NCBI RefSeq assembly: GCF_030441895.1
Contig: NZ_JARJAS010000009.1
From: Enterococcus_D entomosocium
GTDB taxonomy: Bacteria > Bacillota > Bacilli > Lactobacillales > Enterococcaceae
Direction: 5' to 3' (one strand)
Length of the DNA stretch: 64,000 nt
The notes under the pieces are model-generated. The model did no database searches. It worked only from the letters and a program-made list of their open reading frames with translations, and was not told the origin of the DNA. The position numbers were made by a program, and so were the translations under genes. Positions 8,040 through 16,705 of this stretch are shown here, in pieces (position 1 is the stretch's first letter; each line of letters opens with the position of its first letter).

Positions 8040-9221
8040 ATGAAAGAAACGCAGAAAAAGCCGCATTCCTGGTTTTGGAAATGGTTTTTAAACAATCAAG
8101 CAGTGACCAGCTTGCTGGTCATTTTATTGATTCTCTTAATTTTGCTGCTCTTCACGAAAGTTTCATATTTGTTTGAGCCTGTCTGGCAATTTTTAGCCAT
8201 CGTCGGATTGCCAATCATTTTGGCTGGGATCTTGTATTACTTGATGAATCCCACTGTTGACTATTTGGAGCGCAAAGGAATCAAACGAATTTACAGTATT
8301 TTTGGTCTTTTTGTTTTGGTGGTTGGTCTGATTGTCTGGGGGGTGGTGGTCATCATTCCTAAGATTCAAGAGCAATCCATGAGTTTTGCGGATAATCTGC
8401 CGGGGTATTTGACGATTATTGAGAATAAGGTGAATGAAATCTTGTCTGATCCAATCTTCTCGCAAGTCCAAGATCAGATCGAAGCTTCCAATGAGAAGTT
8501 GATTTCTTCTCTGACGGATATCGTCCAAAATCTTTCCCGCAGTACGATTCAAAATCTAGGTAGTTTCTTCGGGGCCGTTGCGACGATCGTTTTAGCGGTC
8601 ATTACCATGCCGTTTATTTTGTTCTACCTACTGAAAGATGGCCGCAAACTAGCCCCTTATTTTGTCAAATTTTTACCAACCAAAATGCGCCAGCCGTCAC
8701 TGATCGTTTTAAAAGAAATGAATGACCAGGTATCCTCCTATATTCGGGGACAGCTGACAGTGGCGTTTGCGGTCGCAGTGATGTTTATGATCGGCTTTAG
8801 TATTATTGGCTTAGATTATGCCATCACACTGGGGATTGCAGCGGGATTTCTAAATTTGATCCCTTATTTAGGCTCCTTTTTGGCCATGATCCCTGCGGTC
8901 TTTTTAGGAATCGTCGGCGGACCAGTGTTACTGATCCAAGTTTTGATCGTTTTTGTTATTGAGCAAACCATTGAAGGACGCTTGATTTCGCCATTAGTTC
9001 TAGGAAACGAGTTATCGATCCATCCTGTCACGATCCTGTTAGTCCTCTTGACTTCAGGAAAATTGTTTGGTCTTGTTGGGGTCATTTTAGGGATTCCTGT
9101 CTATGCGGCTGCCAAGGTGATCATTACCCATGTGTTTGAATGGTATACGCGGGTTTCCTCCTTGTATGAAGAGGAAGAACCAATCCTCGAAGCACCACCA
9201 GAGGACACCCCAGAAGTTTAG
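8040..9221 (+). CDS. AI-2E family transporter (PerM/YdbI-like membrane protein)
   Basis: 393 residues with about eight membrane helices: two close to the N-terminus (residues 20-70), one around 80-100, then a long soluble stretch and a C-terminal block of helices (about 175-370). This is the layout of the UPF0118/AI-2E exporter family, whose members are reported to move autoinducer-2 or, in some cases, ions. The conserved P-Y-L-G-S-F and N-L-I-P segments near residue 275 fit. AGGAGG (8023-8028) overlaps the stop of the IIA gene, so the pair is co-transcribed. An earlier ATG six bases upstream runs into TGA after one codon. True substrate unknown. Confidence 0.85.
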   Translation: MKETQKKPHSWFWKWFLNNQAVTSLLVILLILLILLLFTKVSYLFEPVWQFLAIVGLPIILAGILYYLMNPTVDYLERKGIKRIYSIFGLFVLVVGLIVWGVVVIIPKIQEQSMSFADNLPGYLTIIENKVNEILSDPIFSQVQDQIEASNEKLISSLTDIVQNLSRSTIQNLGSFFGAVATIVLAVITMPFILFYLLKDGRKLAPYFVKFLPTKMRQPSLIVLKEMNDQVSSYIRGQLTVAFAVAVMFMIGFSIIGLDYAITLGIAAGFLNLIPYLGSFLAMIPAVFLGIVGGPVLLIQVLIVFVIEQTIEGRLISPLVLGNELSIHPVTILLVLLTSGKLFGLVGVILGIPVYAAAKVIITHVFEWYTRVSSLYEEEEPILEAPPEDTPEV

Positions 9222-9259
9222 CAGCTTCGAGTGCAAAAGAGTCCATACGTATTATCAAC

Positions 9260-9293
9260 GGTACAGCCTTTTTCTGTGGGCTGTACCTTTTTT
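9260..9293 (+). terminator. Intrinsic terminator
   Basis: Perfect 9-bp stem GGTACAGCC / GGCTGTACC (9260-9268 with 9279-9287) followed by six T. It ends the IIA/AI-2E transcription unit. Confidence 0.92.
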
Positions 9294-9421
9294 GTGCGGA
9301 TAAAAGAGCCAGCAATCACTGGGAAGTAATGCAAGATTTACAACCTATGAACGATGATTTGGGAGAAACCGACAGCTCTTTATTCAATAGAAAGAGTGAG
9401 GGAGTAGTGTCTTGGACCCGA

Positions 9422-9450
9422 TTGACTTCGCAGGAACAAAAGAATATAAT
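9422..9450 (+). promoter_or_regulatory. Sigma-A promoter of the TetR-flavodoxin operon
   Basis: TTGACT (9422-9427), 17-base spacer, TATAAT (9445-9450). This is a near-consensus promoter 54 bases before the tetR-type gene. Confidence 0.8.
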
Positions 9451-9454
9451 CGAG

Positions 9455-9475
9455 TTATATAAATCGTTTATATAA
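9455..9475. promoter_or_regulatory. Probable TetR-family operator
   Basis: Perfect inverted repeat TTATATAAA-TCG-TTTATATAA. It covers the expected transcription start just downstream of the -10, so a bound repressor would block the promoter; this fits autoregulation by the TetR-family protein encoded next. Confidence 0.75.
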
Positions 9476-9503
9476 TGTGACTTGTGCTTAAGGAGGGTCT
9501 TGG

Positions 9504-10085
9504 ATGCCAAAACAACGAATAACAAAGGAAATGGTGGTTGATGCCGCTTTTGAGATTGCTCGAAAAGGCGGTATGGAGCAAGTGATTGTCAAAAATATTG
9601 CGGAAAGGTTAGGCTGTTCAGTCCAGCCCATTTATAGTTATTGCACCAATATGGAAGGACTGCGGACAGAAGTAGAGCAGAAAGCACGGCAATTTTTACA
9701 AGCGTATCTAGAAGCCCATAGCGACCCCCAGGATCTGTTTCGCAGTACCGGACACGCGTATTTGCAATTGGCGAAAGAAGAACCCCAAATTTTGAGAATT
9801 TTTGTCTTACAAAAAAGAGCGAATGTTTCGTCATTAGAAGAGCTGTATCAGTTGGAGACGAATCCTCAAGTAGCAAAAAGGATTGCCGCCGATTTGAACA
9901 TCAGCATAGAAACCGCCAAACAGCTGCACTTGCATATGCTCATTTACACGATCGGAATCGGCACGATTTTCGCAGTAACGACACCAGGTATTCCACTAGG
10001 TGAAATCTATGCACAACAGGAAGAAGCTTACGAGATGTTTTTGAAACAGGCAATAGATGGCACAAAAAGTAGGTCGCAGTCCTAA
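9504..10085 (+). CDS. TetR/AcrR family transcriptional regulator
   Basis: 193 residues. The N-terminal helix-turn-helix is at about residues 10-50 (A-F-E-I-A-R-K-G-G then I-A-E-R-L-G-C-S-V-Q-P-I-Y), followed by a C-terminal ligand domain of the WHG type. GGAGGG stands before the ATG. The perfect palindrome at 9455-9475 is its likely operator. The flavodoxin-like gene starts 19 bases after its stop and is the likely target. The ligand cannot be inferred. Confidence 0.9.
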   Translation: MPKQRITKEMVVDAAFEIARKGGMEQVIVKNIAERLGCSVQPIYSYCTNMEGLRTEVEQKARQFLQAYLEAHSDPQDLFRSTGHAYLQLAKEEPQILRIFVLQKRANVSSLEELYQLETNPQVAKRIAADLNISIETAKQLHLHMLIYTIGIGTIFAVTTPGIPLGEIYAQQEEAYEMFLKQAIDGTKSRSQS

Positions 10086-10104
10086 CTGCAGGGAGGAATT
10101 CCTC

Positions 10105-10641
10105 ATGAAAAATGGCATTATTGTTTATCAATCGAAATACGGCGCTGTCAAAAAGTATGTCCACTGGCTTCAAGAAGCAACAGGTTTTCCCTGCCTAGAA
10201 ACCCCAAAAGCCAAAATAGCTGAAGTAATGGATTATGTCACAATTATCTTCTGTGGGGGAATCTATGCTTCGGGTATTGCTGGACTGTCCTTTTTAAAAA
10301 AGAATAGCAATCAGCTAAAAGGCAAAGAGATACTCATCTTTTGTGCGGGAGCTTCTGTTCCTGAAAAAGTGGTAGTGAAAAAACTCAGAGAACAGAATCT
10401 CACGGGTCCGCTAAAGGACATCCCCTTTTTTTACGGAAGAGGACAATGGCAGGAAAGCAAAATGAACTTTTTCGATCGAACCTTAGTGAAAATGTTAAGA
10501 AAAGCGGCCGCTAAAAAAGAGCCACACACCTATGACCCACAGACGAAGGTACTCATGGAAGCCAATGGACAAGATTGCGATTGGACGGATAAAAAATACT
10601 TGGTTCCGTTGGTGGATTATTTGGAGCAGGAATTGTATTGA
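10105..10641 (+). CDS. Flavodoxin-domain protein (HemG/protoporphyrinogen oxidase-like)
   Basis: 178 residues, predicted FMN-binding cytoplasmic protein. The N-terminal strand plus loop I-I-V-Y-Q-S-K-Y-G-A-V matches the phosphate-binding loop of long-chain flavodoxins, and F-C-G-G-I-Y-A-S-G near residue 47 fits the second FMN loop. The start at 10105 was chosen because GGGAGGA lies upstream; a longer frame begins within the tetR gene without a site. Similar proteins are annotated as HemG-like, but lactic acid bacteria of this type usually make no heme from early precursors, so a general flavin redox role is as likely. Confidence 0.78.
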   Translation: MKNGIIVYQSKYGAVKKYVHWLQEATGFPCLETPKAKIAEVMDYVTIIFCGGIYASGIAGLSFLKKNSNQLKGKEILIFCAGASVPEKVVVKKLREQNLTGPLKDIPFFYGRGQWQESKMNFFDRTLVKMLRKAAAKKEPHTYDPQTKVLMEANGQDCDWTDKKYLVPLVDYLEQELY

Positions 10642-11207
10642 ACGAGCACAAGCGCTTTATTGAGGTTTTATGAATCAAATGAGCAATAAGTGACCAGAGT
10701 GTAAGAACAGAACAAAATTAGTTTACTGCGAATAGATTTTTTGTTGTGACACCAAGAGTCTGCAACTAAGTTCTTAAAATTGTTTGATCTATTCCTAAAA
10801 TTCAATGAGTAAGTAGAATGCCGATCACGCATGAGAGGATGTCTTATGCGTGACGGTTTTTTTGTTTGTAGCTTATCTTAATAGAAAAAACGGGAGTAGC
10901 TGATTCCTTTGTTTATAAAATTCTCAGACATTGTATCTAATAGTTCTATTTTTTAGCTTTGCATGATGAACATTTTTGTGAAGCTGAACGTTAAACCAGG
11001 TCTTTCAAGTGCTAAAAAAATAAGCAGAGAAGCTATCTCTGTATGTACAATGTATATTCTTTCTAAATGCAAGATATCTTTCGTTGCGGGCTTTTTTATG
11101 GCTTGGACGGATTTGACATATTGTTGCAAGAAATACATATGGTCGCTGAAAACATTGGTTGCGTATACTGAATGCAAGACAAAAGAAAACCTTGTGAGGT
11201 CAAGAAA
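10642..11207. other. Intergenic region with one terminator and a weak promoter
   Basis: No convincing gene: open frames here lack ribosome sites and recognisable sequence. It holds the terminator at 10821-10863 and, nearer the ROK gene, TTGACA at 11113-11118 and TATACT at 11164-11169, which are not spaced as one promoter. It separates the conserved-looking flank from the carbohydrate island. Confidence 0.6.
10821..10863 (+). terminator. Intrinsic terminator
   Basis: Stem CCG(A)TCACGCAT / ATGCGTGACGG with a 13-base loop and seven T. It lies 180 bases after the flavodoxin gene. Confidence 0.85.
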
Positions 11208-12098
11208 ATGTGGATTTTAGCAATTGATATTGGCGGTACTGCTATTAAATGTGGGTTAGTGAATAGTCAAGGGGAACGCAGACAATTGACTCAATTTCCT
11301 ATGAACAAGGAATATTCCACAGTCACGCAACGTATATGTCGACAGATCGATGCATTCTATGCAGCAGCATTTGATGGCATCGCTATTAGCTCAACGGGAC
11401 TGGTTGATCCCCGAAGCCAAGAAATCGGGATGACATCACCTTTATATGAAGGATTTGGTAAAAGACTGGTTAAGCATTTGCGCAGTACATACCAATGTCC
11501 AGTGGCTGCCGAAAATGATGGCAACTGTGCGTTATTGGCAGAAAAATGGTTGGGTCACGCTCAAAATTGTGCGTCCTTTGCGACAATTGTCCTAGGTACA
11601 TCCGTTGGCGGTGGCTTGATGATCGATCATCAATTGATTCGCGGCAAACACTTACTAGCAGGAGAGTTTGGTTATCTGCTTTTTCCGACCGAAAGGAAGG
11701 ATTGGGAACTTTGGAGCATCGCAGGGTCAACCAGAACATTAGTAGAGAAAACAGCAAAACGTATCGGAGACCCAACAATCAATGGTCAGCGTATTGATAC
11801 ACTGGTTCAAGAACAAGATCCGCGATGTCTGCCAGTAGTAGCTGATTTTGTCGATAAACTGGCGGCGGCTTGCTATAGCCTGCAATATATGATTGATCCG
11901 GAAATCATCTTGATTGGCGGTGGAATCAGTGCGAGCCGTTTCTTGATCCCACATGTAAACGCACGATTAGCTATGATTGCTGAGCAGATTCCTAGTACTG
12001 TTATCGTGCCAAACATTTGTGCCTGTCGTTTCGGCAATGAATCTAATTTATTGGGCGCTTGTTATAACTGGTTAAGAAAATACAAGCCTGATAGCTGA
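11208..12098 (+). CDS. ROK family sugar kinase
   Basis: 296 residues, cytoplasmic. The ATP-binding motif D-I-G-G-T-A-I-K is at residues 7-14; G-T-S-V-G-G-G follows near residue 128 and G-E-F-G-Y near 151, where classical ROK glucokinases have G-E-x-G-H. The Cys-x-Cys zinc motif of NagC/GlcK is absent, as in the beta-glucoside kinase-like branch. The ATG at 11208 is preceded by GAGGT. It opens the carbohydrate island, just before the AraC-type regulator. It probably phosphorylates a sugar released by the glycosidases downstream; a similar ROK gene stands in the pneumococcal N-glycan locus (knowledge of that system). Sugar specificity is not readable. Confidence 0.87.
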   Translation: MWILAIDIGGTAIKCGLVNSQGERRQLTQFPMNKEYSTVTQRICRQIDAFYAAAFDGIAISSTGLVDPRSQEIGMTSPLYEGFGKRLVKHLRSTYQCPVAAENDGNCALLAEKWLGHAQNCASFATIVLGTSVGGGLMIDHQLIRGKHLLAGEFGYLLFPTERKDWELWSIAGSTRTLVEKTAKRIGDPTINGQRIDTLVQEQDPRCLPVVADFVDKLAAACYSLQYMIDPEIILIGGGISASRFLIPHVNARLAMIAEQIPSTVIVPNICACRFGNESNLLGACYNWLRKYKPDS

Positions 12099-12099
12099 C

Positions 12100-12129
12100 T
12101 TGTAAAAAAGCATTGTTTTTTATTAAAAT
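12100..12129 (+). promoter_or_regulatory. Putative promoter of the AraC-type regulator
   Basis: TTGTAA (12100-12105), 18-base spacer, TAAAAT (12124-12129), directly after the ROK stop codon. Confidence 0.45.
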
Positions 12130-12186
12130 AAAGCGTATTTTATTAGAGTATCATACATTCTTTTCTCCTAAATAAGTACCGATAAA

Positions 12187-12200
12187 TGAAAGCGTTTTTG
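12187..12200 (+). promoter_or_regulatory. Partial cre-like site
   Basis: TGAAAGCGTTTTTG matches the first eleven positions of the catabolite-responsive element pattern TGNAANCGNWNNCA but not the final CA. It would place the regulator under CcpA; weak evidence. Confidence 0.35.
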
Positions 12201-12233
12201 AGCTTTCGAAATAACAGAGAATAGGTGATGCAA

Positions 12234-14495
12234 ATGGGAAAGTACACGGAACTGAATCGTCAAAAACTATTTAGGGGAATCATTCGTGCCATCAGCTCTT
12301 ATTTAATCGTGTTTTTAGTGCCTTTTTTAGCCGTGTCATGGATTTGGTATGATACATCTGTCAAAAGTATCAATGAACAAGTGATGCTGACCGCTAGAAA
12401 TCAATTGATTCAGTTGAAATATTCTTTAGAAAATACGTTTATTCAATTGAATTATCTGACGCAAAAAATGACCAATGATCATGTTGTCTCATTGAAATAT
12501 TTGCAGCATCCTTACTTGACCAAAGAAGCAAGAGAGGCCATGCAAACGTACAAAATCACCAACGACTTAGTCGAAGAAGTCTATTTATATTATAAAGAGT
12601 CCCCAGCAACCTTGTATTCAACCGTAGGATCATTCTCTTTTGACACATTTTTGAAAAAAGTACTGCCGAAAAATGAAATGGGCCAGGAACAGTTAGCCGC
12701 ACAATTGGATTCCTCAGCGCCTACATTGTTGACATTAGAAGGCGCCGGTGAGGAGCAGCGATATTCCCGTTTCTTTTATATCGTTCCCATTCAAAGTGAA
12801 GAGATGACTGTCTATGGCTCAGCGATCTATGAAATCAAAGAGAACAATTTGAAGAGAATTCTTGATTTCAGCAATAACGATGGGATCAGTAACACCTATA
12901 TTATCAATGATGAGTACCAGTTATTAGCCAGTACCACCAATGATGAGTTAGCGCGCTTTTTAAATCATCCCGAACGCATGAAAAAAGGCATTCAAACAGG
13001 ACGAATGCGGTTTGAACAATCAACGTATTTTGTTCAAGCGATTGCCAATAATGAATTGAATATTTCAGTGGTAGCCGTTGCTAATCCGAATCAAGCGCTG
13101 GCATCGGTCAACCGTGTACAAGAGCAGTTCGTCCTAGTATTTATCGCCATATTATTTACGGGTATCACTGCAGTCGTGATGCTTGGGTTACGTAGTTATC
13201 GCCCAATTCGCAAAATCGAAAATCTGGTTCAGGAGTTTCATCGGGACCCCAAAATGACCCTTCATTCGATGGATGATGTCCATAATACCTTGGCGGCATT
13301 TTTGGTTGAGCACCAAGAACTACATCAGGAAGTCCGCCTGCAAACACCTCATGCCAGAGAGCAAGTGCTGCGCAAATTAATGAGCGGACGTTTTCGGTCC
13401 GAGCAAGAACTGGCTTTGCTTTTAGAAGCGGTTCATGTCTGCTTTCCTAAGTCAAATTACTTTGTGATCGCCATCGATACGAAAACTGTGGATTCCAAAG
13501 CCAAGCAAGGAGATAAAAAATTTCTGATCGATTATATCGAGGAAATCAAAGAGGCGGATTATACGGCATATGCGACGGAAATTTTATCCAAAGAAATGTT
13601 AGCCTTGACCGTAGGGTTTGTTGATGGCAAAGAACAACAAGAAATTGTGGATGCCATTGCGGAAAAAATTACCCATGCGATCTCCCTAACACCCACAATG
13701 GGTGTCGGTATGACGGTCGATCAACTAACCGCCATCAATGAATCCTATATCGAAGGGTTGGCAGCACTGGAAAATCAAGGGAGTCAAGGCAAGCAAATCA
13801 GCTACTATGCGGAGCTTTCCAAAGAGACCAATCATTTGCCAATCAATTACCCAGATAATCAAAAATTAAAATTGATCCAAGCCTTGAATCAAGGAAATAT
13901 TGAGATTGCCAGTGAAACGATCCAGCGGTTGATCGAAGAAGGCGAGAGTAAACAGACTTCGCCTCGTGTCCAAAAAATGTATGGCTACTACTTGTTGAAT
14001 ACGATCGCGCAAGTCGGCGGTGAATTGGTGGGGGCAGAAGTACTGCATACCGCTTCTGAAAGTGCTGATTTCAACAGCTTGAATCAATTGCAGTCTGCCT
14101 TGTTAACGATTGCCCAGCAGATTTGCACGAAGGTGCAGAAACAGCCGCTGGATGACGAGTCGGAAATGAATGAGAAAATCTTCAGTTTTATCCAAGAAAA
14201 TTACCATTCCTCACAGCTCTCCTTGGAATCGGTGGCAGAGGAGGTTGGTGTTTCTGTCTCTTATGTCAGCCGTTTTGTAAAAAAAGAAAGCGGCAAAACC
14301 TTCTCCAAATATATTCAAGAACTAAGACTGAAAAAAATCAAAGAGGAACTGATTGAAACAGATTTGCCAATCAAAGAAATTATTCGCAACAATGGGTATT
14401 ATGATGTTTCCAATTATACGAGAAAGTTCCGAAAAATAGTGGGTGTGACACCAGGGCAATACCGTGAAATGAACCAAAAAATGAGAAATTATTGA
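12234..14495 (+). CDS. Membrane-bound AraC family regulator (YesN/YtdP-like)
   Basis: 753 residues. A membrane helix is near residues 18-38 and a second near 305-325, flanking an extracytoplasmic Cache-like sensor region. The cytoplasmic part ends in an AraC-type double helix-turn-helix of about 100 residues (S-L-E-S-V-A-E-E-V-G-V-S then G-Y-Y-D-V-S-N-Y-T-R-K-F and V-T-P-G-Q-Y-R). AGGTG is 6 bases before the ATG at 12234; GTG and ATG codons just upstream are possible starts. Such proteins commonly control neighbouring LplABC-type sugar importers with a YesL (DUF624) partner, both present here. It is the likely local activator of the island. Confidence 0.88.
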   Translation: MGKYTELNRQKLFRGIIRAISSYLIVFLVPFLAVSWIWYDTSVKSINEQVMLTARNQLIQLKYSLENTFIQLNYLTQKMTNDHVVSLKYLQHPYLTKEAREAMQTYKITNDLVEEVYLYYKESPATLYSTVGSFSFDTFLKKVLPKNEMGQEQLAAQLDSSAPTLLTLEGAGEEQRYSRFFYIVPIQSEEMTVYGSAIYEIKENNLKRILDFSNNDGISNTYIINDEYQLLASTTNDELARFLNHPERMKKGIQTGRMRFEQSTYFVQAIANNELNISVVAVANPNQALASVNRVQEQFVLVFIAILFTGITAVVMLGLRSYRPIRKIENLVQEFHRDPKMTLHSMDDVHNTLAAFLVEHQELHQEVRLQTPHAREQVLRKLMSGRFRSEQELALLLEAVHVCFPKSNYFVIAIDTKTVDSKAKQGDKKFLIDYIEEIKEADYTAYATEILSKEMLALTVGFVDGKEQQEIVDAIAEKITHAISLTPTMGVGMTVDQLTAINESYIEGLAALENQGSQGKQISYYAELSKETNHLPINYPDNQKLKLIQALNQGNIEIASETIQRLIEEGESKQTSPRVQKMYGYYLLNTIAQVGGELVGAEVLHTASESADFNSLNQLQSALLTIAQQICTKVQKQPLDDESEMNEKIFSFIQENYHSSQLSLESVAEEVGVSVSYVSRFVKKESGKTFSKYIQELRLKKIKEELIETDLPIKEIIRNNGYYDVSNYTRKFRKIVGVTPGQYREMNQKMRNY

Positions 14496-14514
14496 AAGTA
14501 TGGGGGAAAATGAG

Positions 14515-15816
14515 ATGAACAAACAAGTTGATTTGACAAAAGTTCAGCAACGAGCAGCCGTCTTTTTTGAGGAAATAGGTTGGCAGTCGGCGAAAGATCC
14601 GTTACCGAAAATAGTGATCGATCCGCAGCTGGATGCTGATTTTCGATTTGAAAACCAAACAATCAGTGTGTCCTCGCCAGAACATGCCTTTTACGCGTTA
14701 ACCAAATATGGCCGAGATCAGGCGACGGGTCAATTAGCACAGAAAAGCTATATAGCAGCGCTTAAAGAACGCTGTCTGATGATCGATATCGGGCGCAAAT
14801 TTTATTCGCTTGCTGATTTGAAAGCAATCGTCCGCAGCATGGCTTGCTTCCAATTCACGCATCTGCAACTTCATTTTTCGGAAAACGAAGGCTTTCGGAT
14901 TGAATCCCAGCAATTTCCAGAAATTGTTTCGGAAGAATGTTTGACCAAGCAAGAAATTCGTGAATTGATTGCGTATGCTCAAAACCATGAAATTGCCATT
15001 ATCCCTGATTTTGATTCTCCTGGTCATTTGCGTCAAGTCCTAGCACAAAAACCTCAATGGCAATTGCCGACAGCAGCTGGCACTCGTGATGATCGAGCAC
15101 TGAACATTTTGGATTCAGAAGCGGTAGCCTTTATTCAGGAAGTTTATCGAGAATATGCGCAACTGTTTGAAGACAGCACCTATTTTCACATCGGGGCCGA
15201 TGAGTTTATTGATTTTGACCAGTTAGAAAACTTTCCACAAATGATCGAAGCTGCCCGCGAGCGTTATGGGGAAAAAGCCAGCGGAATCGAAGTCTTTATT
15301 GATTATGTCAATGAGCTGGCGGCCTTTGTTGAAAGTCTCGGCTTTGTTGTGCGGGTCTGGAATGATGGTTTTTACCGCTTGAATCGCCAAGAGCAGACAA
15401 CGTTGACGGAGAATTGTCAAATCTCCTATTGGACCCGTTGGAACCAGAATATGGCGTCGGCGGATGTCTTTTTTGAAAAGGGCTATACCATGATCAATCA
15501 CAATGATAATTTTTTCTATTATGTCTTAGGAGAAGCGGCAGGGTATACCTACCCAACTTACGAAAAAATCAGCAATGAATTCCAGTTGACGACGTTTGCC
15601 AATGGACAACCAGTTGCACAGGAACAGCTTGCCCAAACACAGGCGATCGCTTTATCCGTCTGGGCGGATGTACCTGAGGCTCAGACTAGTCGTGAAGTGA
15701 TCCAAGCGATTTTTTGGCTCCAAACGGCCATTAGCCAAAAAGTTTATAATGAGCCAAATCGACCAAAAGAGACATTTCGAAAGCTTTATGATGGGTGGGA
15801 AGCGACATTTAGCTGA
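14515..15816 (+). CDS. GH20 family beta-N-acetylhexosaminidase (short form)
   Basis: 433 residues, no signal peptide, so intracellular. The GH20 catalytic pair is visible in H-I-G-A-D-E-F: Asp229 orients the substrate N-acetyl group and Glu230 is the acid/base (family mechanism). D-F-D-S-P-G-H near residue 168 and W-N-D-G-F near 282 are further active-site motifs. It begins 19 bases after the AraC-type gene, and the ATG at 14515 follows GGGGGA, while an earlier ATG has no site. It would remove terminal beta-GlcNAc or GalNAc from imported oligosaccharides. Much shorter than the second GH20 at 18552-20423, so the two probably differ in specificity. Confidence 0.87.
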   Translation: MNKQVDLTKVQQRAAVFFEEIGWQSAKDPLPKIVIDPQLDADFRFENQTISVSSPEHAFYALTKYGRDQATGQLAQKSYIAALKERCLMIDIGRKFYSLADLKAIVRSMACFQFTHLQLHFSENEGFRIESQQFPEIVSEECLTKQEIRELIAYAQNHEIAIIPDFDSPGHLRQVLAQKPQWQLPTAAGTRDDRALNILDSEAVAFIQEVYREYAQLFEDSTYFHIGADEFIDFDQLENFPQMIEAARERYGEKASGIEVFIDYVNELAAFVESLGFVVRVWNDGFYRLNRQEQTTLTENCQISYWTRWNQNMASADVFFEKGYTMINHNDNFFYYVLGEAAGYTYPTYEKISNEFQLTTFANGQPVAQEQLAQTQAIALSVWADVPEAQTSREVIQAIFWLQTAISQKVYNEPNRPKETFRKLYDGWEATFS

Positions 15817-15966
15817 TTGTTAGAGGAATTGGGTGAAAGGGCACATCGCTGACAATCCCTGTTGTTTTCTTTATGATGAATAAGTTTAGCGACAAGTGAA
15901 ACAAAAGCCAATAGTATTTTGATAAAATGAACGTAACTCCGAGTGAGGGGAGAAATGGAGCAATAA

Positions 15967-16467
15967 GTGATCATAGACATTCAACCGTTGAAGAAAAAAG
16001 ATATCCTTGAAATGGATCAAATGTTTTTAAAGCAAGGGTGGCCTTCTCGCCAGCAGCTCTTGATGGAGTATTTAAACGAGCAAGAAGCGGGGGAGAGATA
16101 CATTTTGCTTGCCAAAATAAACAACAAAACTGCCGGGTATTTGACATTGGTCCCTCTAGCAAAGCACGGACCATTTAAAGGCTTGTACCCAGAAATTGTG
16201 GATTTTAATGTTTTTGAATCTTATCAAAAACAAGGGGTAGGCAGTCAGCTTTTAAAAGCAGCCGAAGAAAAGGCACGAGAAATAGCTGCCGTGGTGACAT
16301 TAGGGGTAGGTTTACACAATGGTTATGGATCGGCCCAGAGACTGTATGTAAAACAAGGCTATATTCCAGATGGATCTGGTGTTTGGTTCAATAATCAGAA
16401 TTGTGCGATGAATGTGCCTTGTTGTAACAATGACGATCTTGTTCTTTATTTGTCTAAGGAACTTTGA
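15967..16467 (+). CDS. GNAT family N-acetyltransferase
   Basis: 166 residues. The acetyl-CoA binding motif A is visible as Y-Q-K-Q-G-V-G-S-Q-L-L near residue 85, followed by the A-R-x-Y-x-K-Q-G-Y type motif B (R-L-Y-V-K-Q-G-Y). GTG start with GGAG six bases upstream. It is separated from the hexosaminidase by 150 bases and may be independent of the island. The acceptor is unknown. Confidence 0.83.
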   Translation: MIIDIQPLKKKDILEMDQMFLKQGWPSRQQLLMEYLNEQEAGERYILLAKINNKTAGYLTLVPLAKHGPFKGLYPEIVDFNVFESYQKQGVGSQLLKAAEEKAREIAAVVTLGVGLHNGYGSAQRLYVKQGYIPDGSGVWFNNQNCAMNVPCCNNDDLVLYLSKEL

Positions 16468-16600
16468 CCCTCCCGTGGTAAGTACCTTTAAAAAAGGATT
16501 AATCCCGCAGCTTGTTTGCATGTTCTCATCACCTGTTCAACAAGCTAGCTCGCTACTTTCGTATAAGCGAATTTAGGGAGTTTTTGAAAAAATAGCCATA

Positions 16601-16637
16601 AAAAATGACTAGAAACGATCAGTTTCTAGTCATTTTT
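16601..16637. terminator. Bidirectional intrinsic terminator
   Basis: Perfect 16-bp stem (16601-16616 with 16622-16637, core ATGACTAGAAAC) with a 5-base loop, A-rich on one side and T-rich on the other. It lies between the convergent acetyltransferase and fucosidase genes. Confidence 0.9.
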
Positions 16638-16705
16638 TTGTAAAGAAAGTAAGGACAATGTTTTTGTATCAATAAAATATTCATTTAGTACAGTGCAATA
16701 GGCGC

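Noticed and set aside
10963..11220. 85-residue plus-strand frame before the ROK gene
   Set aside because: No ribosome site, odd composition, and it overlaps the ROK start region in another frame.
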